In this document: piece after piece, positions 47,001 to 52,039 of the stretch | How positions within the stretch are numbered: the first letter of the stretch is position 1 | How the letters are laid out: the number at the start of each line of letters is the position of its first letter | Assembly: GCA_000226015.1 (NCBI GenBank) | Contig: JH152834.1 | Location: 73,155 to 137,154, forward strand | Direction: 5' to 3' | From: Mnemiopsis leidyi | Taxonomy: Eukaryota > Ctenophora > Tentaculata > Lobata > Bolinopsidae | Length of the DNA stretch: 64,000 nucleotides | The notes under the pieces: model-generated | Told to the model about the DNA's origin: nothing | What the model saw: only the letters and a program-made list of their open reading frames with translations | Databases searched by the model: none | Position numbers and translations under genes: made by a program

Positions 47001-49750
47001 ACAAGTGTAACTAAATGATCTACAACAAGCAAGCGTGTGTAACTGTAAGAAAAAGCGTGCTTGTTGTGAATATGAGTTAAAAATGAGTCGTGTAAATAAT
47101 ATCTAAAACATACCGGAGCAATCGTTTGAAATTTAATCCCAGCCTAGCTCCATCTTCTACCTTAAACTCACCTCTCTCGTACTGAGAAACTGCAGCTCTC
47201 CATTTAGACAAGGTAAAGGGAGTGTTGTAGAGAGCGTTCAGTTGAGAGAAAGGCGCGAACGCTGTTGCCGTGTTCAACTGAACTTGCTCAGACTCTGACA
47301 GTAACCTAGGTAATGAAGTGCAGTTTAACCTAGGTGAAGAAGATCTGTAGATTAGAAATTCAGTCTGACTGTTTCATTTTGAAATAGAACACAACTTACT
47401 GAAAGAGTCTGGAAAGTACGGAAAACTGATCTAGCACTTTAAACTTATAAACGCTTCAAGTAGTTAATACCGTAAATACTCTGACCAGTTTGGTTATGAA
47501 TTATGAAAACGCTAAGAGACCTACCTAGTAAGCTGTTCGTGAACAACTCTGATGTTGAGAATCTCCTCAAGTCGTACAGAGAGGTCCTGTACACTCTTAC
47601 TTACAAACTTGTCTCCCAGCCACGGCTGTGCGCTGTACCTGTTTTATTCAGTTGTTAGTTTCCTTAAATATCTTTATTGAAAGATAGCATATCTTTAAAA
47701 AAATTCAAAAACACCTTGGGGAAAGAAGATAAACTTAAAAAGTTTATACACAAATTAAATGATCGATATTTAAGTCTCTTTAAAAAAGTTTACACAAAAT
47801 TAAATAATCGATAAAGTTTTCATAAAAAGTTTACACAAAATTAAATAACCGATAAAGTTTCCATAAAAAGTTACCGTTTCCAGAACTGCACAGTTAGCAT
47901 GTCGGTAGTTCTATGGAACCTGTCACACACAGATATAGCACCCCCGAGTGTATCTCTGATGTCGTGATACTGGTCCTCCCACACAGACAGTGCTCCTAAC
48001 TCTCTTTGTGTGTATCTGTGGGTGCGGAATCTTTTAGGAGACAGAGACAGACAGAGATAGAGACAGAACTAGAGACAGAACTAGAGACAGAGATAGTGAC
48101 AGACAGAGATAAATGTAGAGACAGTAACAGACAGAAAGATGTAAAAACTATGAAATAAAAGAACAAGTTGTTGACCAAGACAAAACAGTAGAACTAGACA
48201 AGAACAAGCTGTTGACCACGTCAAGTACTTAGTACCTGGTCCAAGTGTCTCCCAGCACTCTCAATAAGTTCCTCATCCTCGTCTCCCCATAAGGAGCTCC
48301 ACTGTCCGGCACTAACTTCCACAGATCATCTAGATGATCTTGTATCTTCTCCATGTTGTCATGACATCTGTCTAGCGGTGTTGTGTCTGGGGATAGTTTT
48401 ATTTGTTGAGGGAGCTGGAGAGAGAGAGCAACCCCAATACTCCAATAGTATTTAGTAGGAGGGGGTGACCACCCATAGTAGGATACAGTCAATACTAATT
48501 AATCATCTTAGTCTTTTTTGGGATAAAAGTTAGAAACCAGAGTTACACACGGATTTTCGAAGTAATTAATGTGATAGATTGATAAAATATGATAGAATGA
48601 TGTGATGGGTTGAACTGCAACAATAATATCTTTAAAATCAAAGTACCGAGTGATATTATCTCGTTGTTAATTGGCTGCAAGAACTCCAGCACAGCCTGCG
48701 CTCTCTCCCTATCTCTCAACTTATTGCTTCTATTTGCTAAGTTTTCCCAGTAAGCCACCTCTTCTTTCACACTCTATAAGGTCGTTAATCGTTATGATGT
48801 CGGTATTTTAAGTTACCAAAGAAATAAATTTAGTATAATTAGAAAAGCTGTGTTCCATCAAATCGCATCTGGATGGATCTTGAACAAACCTGCATATCTT
48901 CCAGATTGTCAGAAGATGACGGGAGTTTCTTAGCGAGATGTCCCAAAGAAGAAGCTAGTTGGGACAGCTGTTTCTCTAACTTAGCGTCAACGGTGTTTCT
49001 TACCATTGGGTAGTAAATCTGAAATATTTCCTTTAAATTACAAGCACTTCTGAAGCGGGAACTGGATACATTCCTGCGGTTCAATCCATTTTAAGAATCA
49101 ATCATAGCTCCTTCAGCTGTTCTAGATCTACCCTTGATCATAAGGGGAACATAAAAAACAGTTTCAGCTGTACACAGTAGTCTGTACATGTACAGTAAAT
49201 TGCGCATGATCTTAAAACCTTGCTGAGAGCGAGATAAAGAGCTTGAGAAGGAGACTCAGTGACAGTTGTGACAGTCAGTGCAGAGTTCATGTTCTTGTCA
49301 TCCAACAAACAAGGCTTGTTTTTTAAGAACACAACTTGTTTTGCCTCATTCTCTGACACGTAGTGTTGCAGGGACACTCCTGGGCACGGAGACAGTCAGT
49401 TATAAAGTAAAGTAAACCCTCCATTTACCGGGCCTCTCGGGGGAATGGGTTGAGGCCCGGTTAATAGAGGCCCGATAAATCGAGGGTTTACTGTATTGTA
49501 GATTGTTTCTCGTTGAGTTTCAAATTGACTTGGTAAGGGTTAGTCAGACTGATAAAACTGAGTTTGATCAATTAGTTAGGGCCACGCTACCTTGTTTATC
49601 GTAAACACATGATAGAAGCAGAGTAGCAGAATCATCACAGAACTTTGCAAGTTCTACTGAAGTTTTGAACTCCTCCCATCCTGTTTCAGTGGGCGAATGT
49701 TTGGAGACAGTGTCATAGATGAATCTATACCTTACATCTTCGTCAGGCAT
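7401..49750 (-). CDS. DYNC2H1: Cytoplasmic dynein-2 heavy chain, whole coding region
   Basis: This is the motor heavy chain for retrograde intraflagellar transport: it hydrolyses ATP and walks toward the minus end of ciliary microtubules with the IFT-A/B trains. I aligned minus-strand exons by memory to human DYNC2H1 from the start codon at 49750 to the C-terminal LKNQ and stop at 7401. There are 52 coding exons whose phases all agree, giving about 4,265 residues against 4,307 in human. P-loops: AAA1 GPAGTGKT near residue 1670, AAA2 GPSGCGKT near 1960, AAA3 GPEGSGKS near 2266, and AAA4 GRSGVGRRT near 2636 (the Arg for Lys is also in human). The Walker B CFDEFNR of AAA1 is near 1720. An AG acceptor lies 2 nt before the ATG. 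IFT22 ends about 370 bp upstream on the same strand. Exon details are given in the next three entries. Confidence 0.97.
12862..19162 (-). CDS. DYNC2H1: DYNC2H1 exons 35-51: AAA1 to AAA3 and start of AAA4
   Basis: Exons 35-51: 19031-19162, 18516-18633, 17863-18018, 17573-17718, 17078-17372, 16669-16835, 16425-16532, 16065-16280, 15817-15917, 15521-15630, 15257-15383, 14971-15142, 14733-14831, 13918-14087, 13642-13756, 13143-13469, 12862-13029. Exon 37 carries the AAA1 Walker A loop and exon 38 its Walker B CFDEFNR. Exon 39 holds [20 protein letters not shown] and exon 42 the AAA2 Walker A. Exons 44-45 join across [13 protein letters not shown], and exon 48 holds the AAA3 Walker A. All sites are GT-AG and the reading frame is continuous. 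The order matches the vertebrate protein without visible loss. Introns here are mostly 150-700 bp. Confidence 0.95.
16836..16982 (-). repeat. Tandem repeats at the acceptor of DYNC2H1 exon 40
   Basis: A compound array lies directly upstream (coding sense) of the exon 40 acceptor. A longer unit containing the pre-acceptor sequence (AGGGGTGCCGGGGTTAG on plus) occurs three times with variation. Between the copies are runs of an 11-bp unit, GTAGTCAGCT. On the coding strand the short unit reads as repeated CTACAG or CTGAC sequences that resemble extra acceptors. Confidence 0.8.
18624..18748 (-). repeat. 53-bp duplication spanning the acceptor of DYNC2H1 exon 36
   Basis: Unit 18624-18676, starting TCAGTACTTTCTGAGAGATA, is repeated almost exactly from 18677, with a third partial copy near 18729. 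It includes the first 10 nt of the exon plus the polypyrimidine/AG acceptor (CTATCTCTCAG on the coding strand), so the acceptor is present two to three times. Confidence 0.85.
19156..19290 (-). repeat. Acceptor-spanning repeats at DYNC2H1 exon 35
   Basis: Three diverged copies of a unit of about 46-48 bp (TTTTATCTGCAGCACTATTG then CGTCCCTxAA on plus) start near 19156, 19200 and 19248. Copy one contains the real acceptor GTGCTGCAG followed by the first exon bases; copy two keeps the same acceptor; copy three is decayed to CAACAG. Confidence 0.8.
19934..20347 (+). CDS. Ly6/uPAR three-finger GPI-anchored protein (nested gene 1)
   Basis: A 137-residue protein in a single coding exon. It has a hydrophobic signal peptide (about residues 1-19), mature start LRCYSGCG, ten or so cysteines, the family-end pattern CETDLCNSG near residue 113, then a hydrophobic tail ([16 protein letters not shown]) typical of GPI attachment. 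Ly6/three-finger proteins are small extracellular ligands or receptor modulators; the partner here is unknown. The ATG at 19934 directly follows an AG acceptor (TATATTACAG), so there is a 5' UTR intron or a trans-splice site. An AATAAA lies at 20490. The gene lies inside the 12.4 kb intron of DYNC2H1 on the opposite strand and is a paralogue of the gene at 22600. Confidence 0.9.
   Translation: MNTSILLVTFVTLVTIGNCLRCYSGCGKSSVAGETIETPCDSDKKMDCAGGEVCASEKYGFKILGVSSEIEMKACTPKSSTVNVVCDALKEVVSKTGIVSDWECSVNFCETDLCNSGHTTRISLFVLVAGALFYGLF
20350..21286. other. 3' UTR and non-coding intronic DNA
   Basis: AT-rich sequence after the first Ly6 gene, with AATAAA at 20490 and another near 20755. I see nothing else that can be assigned. 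Confidence 0.4.
21287..21643. mobile_element. MITE with imperfect terminal inverted repeats
   Basis: The ends read CGTACTATATAGTGATAAT and, inverted, CGTACTAAATAGTAACAAT, giving about 19-bp imperfect terminal inverted repeats around a 0.35 kb non-coding core. The subterminal zones repeat GTCACTATATAGTATTGTCACT several times (21340, 21376, 21541, 21608). No transposase is present, so this is non-autonomous. Superfamily is not determined. Confidence 0.6.
22600..23019 (+). CDS. Ly6/uPAR three-finger GPI-anchored protein (nested gene 2)
   Basis: A 139-residue protein, single coding exon. Signal peptide at about residues 1-19; the mature chain begins LKCYSGCG; it ends with the [10 protein letters not shown] motif and a hydrophobic GPI-type tail ([15 protein letters not shown]). 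Several N-glycosylation sequons are visible (NYT, NYS, NNT, NFS, NTT). The start ATG is preceded by TTGTTGCAG one base away, the same arrangement as in the sister gene 2.3 kb upstream. The cysteine spacing and the LxCYSGCG start show recent common origin by tandem duplication. It is nested in DYNC2H1 on the opposite strand. Function is inferred only from the fold. Confidence 0.9.
   Translation: MNTATLIVTLTALLTSGYGLKCYSGCGMKKKGNNDSVVTPCNSATESECMQDQVCSYGNYTFKVSGVAWKVEQATCSNYSDNNTFLCGEAEEIWSRDNFSDWDCSIRLCNTTLCNSGLNAGVSLIVGGAMLFGLLWATE
23050..24284. other. Intronic, nothing recognised
   Basis: AT-rich sequence with no domain, RNA gene or repeat family that I can assign. A short CpG-rich patch (GAACGCGCGCAGTGCC) sits near 23928. 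Confidence 0.35.
24285..24915. mobile_element. Long inverted-repeat (foldback) element with a gap in the loop
   Basis: Two arms of about 260 bp are inverted copies. The left arm runs from GGAACCATCTATCC (24289) to ATCCTACAAAG (24548); the right arm runs from CTTTGTAGGATTACTACTGG to GGATAATGGTTCC (24907). Shared blocks include CCAATATTGG, CCGAACAAATGCGACC and AAGTCAAGACCTCGG. An 11-N gap (24549-24559) lies in the loop. No coding sequence; probably a large MITE or foldback transposon. Confidence 0.8.
25125..25725. repeat. Two partial copies of a CCATGGTC-rich dispersed repeat
   Basis: 25125-25235 (TAACCATTTGGCCAAGGA ... GACCATGACGAT) and 25640-25725 (GGCCATGGTCAAGTTTTTTG ... CTGTCATGGTCATGG) match, respectively, the first and second halves of a repeat at 45140-45325. 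A separate inverted-repeat element lies between them. Confidence 0.6.
25369..25549. mobile_element. Short inverted-repeat MITE
   Basis: Terminal arms of about 49 bp. The left arm, GAACTGGGGGTTGTGAGAAA through GGCTACAGGATCTGG, is mirrored on the right by CCAGATCCTGTAGC through CTCACAACCCCCAGTT. The core is about 80 bp. No coding capacity. Confidence 0.75.
26287..26362 (+). mobile_element. SINE 3' tail fragment
   Basis: Near-identical to the 3' end of the SINE at 52.73 kb (AGAATCTTCCAGGAGCCCCT, then AAAGCCTGGGTACAGGTGTA), ending in (CAAATA)n. The tRNA-like head is absent. Confidence 0.8.
26378..27500 (-). mobile_element. Degraded LINE: endonuclease and zinc-finger ORF1 remnants
   Basis: The minus-strand frame at 26378-26790 encodes an APE-type endonuclease start ([20 protein letters not shown], later [11 protein letters not shown] and [10 protein letters not shown]), typical of CR1/Rex/Jockey-like non-LTR elements. 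Further upstream (27265-27430) is a basic CCCH-type stretch ([19 protein letters not shown]) of the kind found in ORF1 of such elements, with frame breaks. No reverse transcriptase remains downstream, so the copy is truncated after the endonuclease. It lies in the 12.4 kb intron of DYNC2H1, in the same orientation as that gene. Confidence 0.75.
27540..28270. other. Intronic, nothing recognised
   Basis: No domain or repeat family recognised. The missing first exon of the GPCR that follows should lie here or further upstream. Confidence 0.35.
28276..29261 (+). CDS. Rhodopsin-like GPCR, 5' exon not found (nested gene 3)
   Basis: Two plus-strand exons, 28276-28883 and 28985-29261, join in phase. 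The upstream boundary follows CATCTTACAG, and no in-frame ATG precedes TM2, so the first exon is missing from my model. Seven hydrophobic segments are visible: TM1 around [22 protein letters not shown]2 with LAAADFL, the conserved Asp; TM3 ending [15 protein letters not shown], in the DRY position but with SRA; TM4; TM5; TM6 [18 protein letters not shown]7 SSINPIII, the NPxxY position with Ile for Tyr. The ligand is unknown. It is nested in DYNC2H1 on the opposite strand, close to a second GPCR in tail-to-tail orientation. A run of 14 G follows near 29290. Confidence 0.75.
29562..30470 (-). CDS. Rhodopsin-like GPCR, single exon (nested gene 4)
   Basis: A 302-residue intronless seven-helix protein with ATG at 30470. 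TM1 carries SGNITVLLA (Asn1.50), TM2 NTAIADLG (Asp2.50) and TM3 [19 protein letters not shown], where the DRY triplet is replaced by SKL. The extracellular loop 2 cysteine is in LKCGSW. TM5 is [15 protein letters not shown] and TM6 [22 protein letters not shown]7 has [13 protein letters not shown], lacking the usual NPxxY proline, followed by a helix-8 start [12 protein letters not shown]. The N-terminus is short, with no obvious signal peptide, as in many small-molecule or peptide class A receptors. It is nested in the 12.4 kb intron, on the same strand as DYNC2H1. The changes in DRY and NPxxY suggest unusual coupling, but that is inference. Confidence 0.85.
   Translation of the reverse strand: MENAPTITLTEKVLLTTWNIISAILATSGNITVLLAALKYNSVKLDKISVILITNTAIADLGFVLTSIVPSILNVIAERPVLPHSISYIFNLADEICLCGDIYLLCAMNISKLTTVIYPLRSRSRTKKTGWKIAGSVWTFDVVISLLLPYWLCEPPQIFNYITFHSNSYYSLKCGSWYSLYFAIFILLGPFFLILLTSVWLLVYAASKRSTGLQKQGVMTVILVSVNFFISNIPHSLYFVVQSTGINMMNIPHFPQITRFVVYIINLNIITNCMIYYLSIASFKRFVDSLFRRRTDEIIVTQ
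30480..31560. other. Intronic, nothing recognised
   Basis: AT-rich sequence. A minus-strand frame at 31214-31468 has a hydrophobic start and three cysteines, but no ATG and no recognisable family. Confidence 0.35.
31564..49750 (-). CDS. DYNC2H1: DYNC2H1 exons 1-34: tail and linker region
   Basis: Exons 1-34 in order: 49591-49750, 49219-49379, 48890-49018, 48647-48773, 48236-48386, 47875-48015, 47525-47638, 47172-47305, 46780-46876, 46432-46556, 46015-46223, 45758-45860, 45457-45608, 44883-45020, 44529-44648, 44254-44353, 43922-44049, 43605-43732, 43389-43482, 43098-43255, 42672-42855, 42371-42448, 41884-42015, 41545-41667, 38749-38898, 38319-38507, 38047-38140, 37644-37795, 37253-37406, 36985-37121, 34036-34169, 33667-33837, 32211-32383, and 31564 (or 31568) to 31748. 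They encode the N-terminal tail that binds the intermediate and light-intermediate chains, and the linker. Very conserved blocks include [11 protein letters not shown] (exon 17), [13 protein letters not shown] (29) and [19 protein letters not shown] (32). The donor of exon 34 is unclear: only the weak GTCACT site keeps frame with exon 35 as drawn. Confidence 0.93.
31765..32010. repeat. GGTAGTAA microsatellite
   Basis: About 245 bp of imperfect GGTAGTAA / GGAAGTAA octamers in the intron just upstream (coding sense) of DYNC2H1 exon 34. Confidence 0.9.
32446..32800 (+). mobile_element. Dispersed 300-bp non-autonomous repeat, copy A
   Basis: It starts GCGCCCGCTTAGTTAGGTCT and ends GACGGTGCAGTCAAATAGTT. 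An inverted, clearly homologous copy lies at 58512-58790. This copy has about 80 bp of extra sequence near 32505-32585. No coding potential, and no strong terminal inverted repeat was seen. Confidence 0.75.
33540..33672 (-). repeat. Tandem copies of the DYNC2H1 exon 32 donor junction
   Basis: On the coding strand the exon end GGCTTCAG followed by GTAACA is followed by repeated units of 26-34 bp that keep the form TTTCTGTCGGCTTCAGGTA. GT donors are found at exon-end positions 33667, 33604, 33572 and 33546, and a weaker copy lies near 33635. Each unit has exon-like sequence plus a donor. Confidence 0.85.
34885..35012. repeat. (TA)n tract with a gap, flanked by inverted repeats
   Basis: Two (TA) runs of about 20 repeats each surround an 11-N gap (34959-34969). 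The flanks are inverted: CAACATTGAGGCCTATAT on the left and ATATAGGCCTCAATATTG on the right. The whole structure is a large potential hairpin, which probably explains the assembly gap. Confidence 0.85.
35564..36546 (+). CDS. Ly6-like three-finger GPI-anchored protein, four exons (nested gene 5)
   Basis: Exons 35564-35657, 35893-35989, 36091-36242 and 36437-36546 join in phase to give 150 residues. Exon 1 encodes a signal peptide ([20 protein letters not shown]) and the first cysteines CQEC. The middle has paired cysteines ([22 protein letters not shown]). The end is [10 protein letters not shown], the CxxxxxCN signature of Ly6/three-finger proteins, followed by a hydrophobic GPI-type tail [14 protein letters not shown]. 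The exon structure differs entirely from the single-exon Ly6 genes at 19.9 and 22.6 kb, so it is not a recent copy of them. It is nested in the 2.8 kb intron between DYNC2H1 exons 30 and 31, on the opposite strand. Confidence 0.8.
35690..35860. repeat. Degenerate tandem repeat in Ly6 intron 1
   Basis: Three to four diverged units carry AAGAACAACTGAAAGTTA and AGAGAATACTAGAATT, spaced about 45-60 bp apart. Confidence 0.6.
36243..36370 (+). repeat. GTAAGCT repeats after the Ly6 exon 3 donor
   Basis: The real donor GTAAGCTT (36243) is followed about 55-110 bp later by four units of the form AAATCTTGGTAAGCTT, each of which contains a donor-like GTAAGCT. Confidence 0.7.
39426..39545 (+). mobile_element. 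SINE internal fragment
   Basis: Shares the SINE central block with the complete copy at 52.73 kb: CTCAGCCGAA, AAACGG, AGGGTTAAAT and GGTTAAAAGA in the same order and spacing. The head and tail are not recognisable. It lies in the 2.6 kb intron of DYNC2H1. Confidence 0.6.
40514..41295 (+). CDS. Small secreted protein of unknown family (nested gene 6)
   Basis: Two exons, 40514-40586 and 40838-41295, join in phase (total divisible by three) to give 176 residues. Exon 1 encodes a basic then hydrophobic N-terminus ([16 protein letters not shown]), a plausible signal peptide. The mature part is rich in beta-type sequence ([38 protein letters not shown]), has few cysteines and two N-glycosylation sites, and ends shortly after YAKFYQGN. 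I do not recognise the family; a small beta-sandwich domain would fit. The exon 2 acceptor (CACTACACAG) has a weak pyrimidine tract, and the C-terminal end could be replaced by splicing at GTAATA near 41270. It is nested in the 2.6 kb intron between DYNC2H1 exons 24 and 25, on the opposite strand. Confidence 0.6.
42017..42066 (-). repeat. GTAGATTTAGA repeats at the DYNC2H1 exon 23 acceptor
   Basis: On the coding strand the acceptor AATCTACTTCAG is preceded by several AATCTACTCTA units. The repeat unit overlaps the pyrimidine-rich part of the acceptor. Confidence 0.7.
42612..42680 (-). repeat. 21-bp tandem copies of the DYNC2H1 exon 21 donor
   Basis: On the coding strand CACAAACC followed by GTAAGTAC occurs twice in exact form 21 bp apart, and a third decayed copy (CACAAACCGTTATG) follows. 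Because the unit is 21 bp and open, use of the next donor would add seven residues (VSTCTQT) in frame, and a third would add fourteen. Confidence 0.9.
45140..45325. repeat. CCATGGTC-rich dispersed repeat, fuller copy
   Basis: Contains TTACCATTTGGCCTACG, GACCATGGTCAAACTTTTT, GTCATGGTCAAGTTTCTT and CCAGGGTGTCATGGTCACGG, the parts seen separately at 25.1 and 25.65 kb. It lies in the DYNC2H1 intron between exons 13 and 14. Confidence 0.65.
46565..46660. repeat. GGTGAGAGA simple repeat
   Basis: Purine-rich GTGAGAGAG/GGGAGAGGAG tract in the intron adjoining DYNC2H1 exon 10. On the coding strand it is a long pyrimidine stretch upstream of the acceptor. Confidence 0.8.
47745..47880 (-). repeat. 41-bp tandem copies starting at the DYNC2H1 exon 6 donor
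   Basis: Unit AAAAAGTTTACACAAAATTA plus 21 further bases occurs about three times. The last unit on the plus strand ends in the real donor, so on the coding strand the donor context GTAACTTTTTATGGAAAC is followed by GTAAACTTTTTATGAAAAC and GTAAACTTTTTTAAAG at 41-bp steps. Confidence 0.85.
48035..48140. repeat. GACAGAGA simple repeat
   Basis: Imperfect GACAGAGATAGA/GACAGAACTAGA repeats upstream (coding sense) of the DYNC2H1 exon 6 acceptor. Confidence 0.85.
49408..49495. mobile_element. Small palindromic MITE, pogo/Tigger-like ends, copy A
   Basis: The ends form an inverted repeat: AGTAAACCCTCCATTTACCG on the left and CGATAAATCGAGGGTTTACT on the right, with GGGCCTCT / AGAGGCCC inside. The AGTAAACCCTC-type end next to TA resembles pogo-like MITEs. 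It lies in DYNC2H1 intron 1. A second copy is at 53.7 kb. Confidence 0.65.
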
Positions 49751-50120
49751 AGCTAATGAAATGGTAACGTAAATTGTATAAAATATACATTCTGAAATGA
49801 ACAGTGGTAACAGTATCCTACTGATTTCAAAGTACAAGTTATTGATTTGTTACTACATACATTATCTTGAATAAAAAACACTGAAAACATTGACTAAACC
49901 AGGACCTAAAGAAAGGTAAATAGTACACCATTAATAATCTGTACATTCAAAAATACACACAAATAATACAATATAAATTCAAGAAATCCTAGTCAAGTTT
50001 GAAAATCCGGAACAATCCCATCAACAAATAGTCCAAAGCCATTTGCCCCTGTTGTGCCAACCATAATCATTGGAGTGCATTCAAGACGAAATAACAATCT
50101 GAAACTTAGTACGTCCTCCC

Positions 50121-51104
50121 TCACTGGACAGACAATATTTGGTTCTCCCCCTTCTTCCACTCTTCTGACTGTGTGGTCAGAGCTGAAGAGACTGCTCGAC
50201 AAAATGCTGCATGTACGTTGCTTCCATTTTCCATAGAAACGATCTCGTGGGGGACTTTGGTCAGCATGGCCGGGACTTTTCCAACTTTCTCAGTTGATTC
50301 TGAAATTAAAATTGTTCAGTGATTGAACATCTAAATCATACTTCTTCAGCTTAGTTTGTTTAGGGAATATAATATGACATCTTGCTTTATTTAACCAACA
50401 GCAAAAAGGTTCATTTATATGGCGACAGCAAGATCTTGAACTGGTAACAAACCTCCAACTTGATTCAAGAAGACAGCACACTGTGATTCTTTCAGTCCAT
50501 GTTGTGCTGCAAACCTCAAATACAACATCTCCAAGAACTGGCTTTCTGAGTCAGGTATATCTGCATTTGCAACTAGAATGAGAGCTGCAGCCCCTCTTGC
50601 AATAGCTGGCCAGCAAGGCTCATTTTGAGGGTTTCCACCACAATCCCACAGCTCAATCTGAAACATTTGAACATCACAACAAGAACTCATATTTTTGGGG
50701 AAAGTTCACTAATTTTTTGATGATGTGACATGATTAGACCTTTGAGAAGCTAGATACTACTGGTCAATTGATATCGAGAAATGGTGTCACACAAGAAACA
50801 CTGTCATATGGTATAGATTTTCTGTTGCTCACTACAAGAATAATTCACGTTTCTAAAAATTAAATATTCAGGTACATCGTTTGTTCATTTGTTTAATAGA
50901 CTCAATCTTATTTAAAAAAAGAAAGAACAAAACAAGTACATCGACAGCTTTTGAATCAGGAAGATTACAAGAAAATTCAAGAATTCGAACTCCTGACGTT
51001 GGATGATACTCTCCGCTAGTAGAATCTGTAGCATCAGCAAGGTAGTTGGCCAAAGTTGTCTTGCCACTATGTGGCGGCCCTATCATCACTACCTTGGTTG
51101 TCAT
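50121..51104 (-). CDS. IFT22: IFT22 / RABL5, small GTPase-like IFT-B subunit
   Basis: Three exons, 50940-51104, 50453-50657 and 50121-50299, give 183 residues (human 185). The P-loop is GPPHSGKT near residue 9, followed by the family-specific SGVRILEF. G3 is replaced by ELWDCGGNP, as in RABL5, with CWPAIARGAAALILVANADIP following; the canonical NKxD is absent (FLNQVGG), again as in the family. The product is a core IFT-B component that binds GTP and joins the IFT74/81 dimer on anterograde trains in the cilium. The ATG is 2 nt after an AG (TCTACCACAAG). It lies about 490 bp downstream of the TMEM107 stop and about 370 bp upstream of the DYNC2H1 start, all on one strand. Confidence 0.95.
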
Positions 51105-51466
51105 GTCTTGTGGTAGATTAGATTAAAACCAGAATGTATCATAGAAACATTTTTGAAATTAAGGAGCTGCATTCTTGATTGACAAAATTTGTTATTCTGA
51201 TCAGATCACTGCATCAAAAAATCTCAACTGAAATTAGAATAAACTGGTATGCAATAAAGGCAGACAGAGCTGTTGCTAAAATAGAGGAATAGAACCTAAA
51301 TATACAATGTAATGAAATGTGTCATAAATTATGCAATGTATTACAAAACAAGTTATTGTATCTCTTGATGCTCTCTTTATAGTCAAATAAGAATTCAATT
51401 CATTAATCAGTTATAATTCTTTACTTTCAGGATGTAAAACACAGTGATATATGTATCACTAGATTG

Positions 51467-51472
51467 TTTATT
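51467..51472 (-). promoter_or_regulatory. Poly(A) signal for TMEM107
   Basis: AATAAA on the minus strand about 126 bp after the TMEM107 stop codon and 360 bp before the IFT22 start, consistent with separate 3' ends even if the genes are co-transcribed. Confidence 0.5.
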
Positions 51473-51597
51473 CAAGGCAAGGTCACATCAGCTCTATTCT
51501 AGTGTCAAATGAATAAAGAAACAATTTTTAATCAGACCGAGTTCTCGGTGTCCATCTATCCTCCTTGCTTTTGGCATTTTATTTGCCAATAGCCCAT

Positions 51598-52017
51598 CTA
51601 TCTGCCACCCTGAACTCGAGAAATAACGATAACAGTCAGCAGTTCTGTAAGTGAAGGAAGGATGCAGGTGAAGGCAAATGAATACCAAAGAGATGTGACT
51701 GAAAGCGATTCCAAAAGAACAAATGCTAGCACTATTGAACCTACCACATGACAACATGTAGATATCATTCCTGTGGCATAACTGAAAATACTCAGCCCAA
51801 TAAACAGGCTCAGCATTTCCAAAATATTGCATGTGATACTGAGGGAAAGAGCAACCAAAACTTCAGTCTCAGTTGATTTTCTTAAATCTTCAGAAGCACC
51901 AAGTGGCAATGATGCATTAACTGTTGAATCTTGAAACCAGAAAAGGTTCATTGTTATGATGATTTGGATAATTAGTGAGAGGAATCTTGGAGGAAGGATT
52001 CTTTCAGCAATTGCCAT
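51598..52017 (-). CDS. TMEM107: TMEM107, ciliary transition-zone membrane protein
   Basis: A single-exon frame of 139 residues with ATG at 52017, the same length as human TMEM107 (140). It aligns end to end: PPRFLSLIIQIIITMNLFW (TM1), DSTVNASLPL, LVALSLSITCNILEMLSLFI (TM2), STCCHVVGSIVLAFVLLESL (TM3), SLWYSFAFTCILPSLTELL (TM4), then a short basic tail. TMEM107 belongs to the MKS module of the ciliary transition zone and helps control entry of membrane proteins. An AG acceptor (AAAGTTTCAG) lies 8 nt before the ATG, so either a 5' UTR intron or a trans-splice site is likely. It is the first gene in the same-strand series TMEM107, IFT22, DYNC2H1. The human gene has several coding exons; here there is one. 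Confidence 0.93.
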   Translation of the reverse strand: MAIAERILPPRFLSLIIQIIITMNLFWFQDSTVNASLPLGASEDLRKSTETEVLVALSLSITCNILEMLSLFIGLSIFSYATGMISTCCHVVGSIVLAFVLLESLSVTSLWYSFAFTCILPSLTELLTVIVISRVQGGR

Positions 52018-52039
52018 ACTTGAAGCTGAAACTTTGTAA

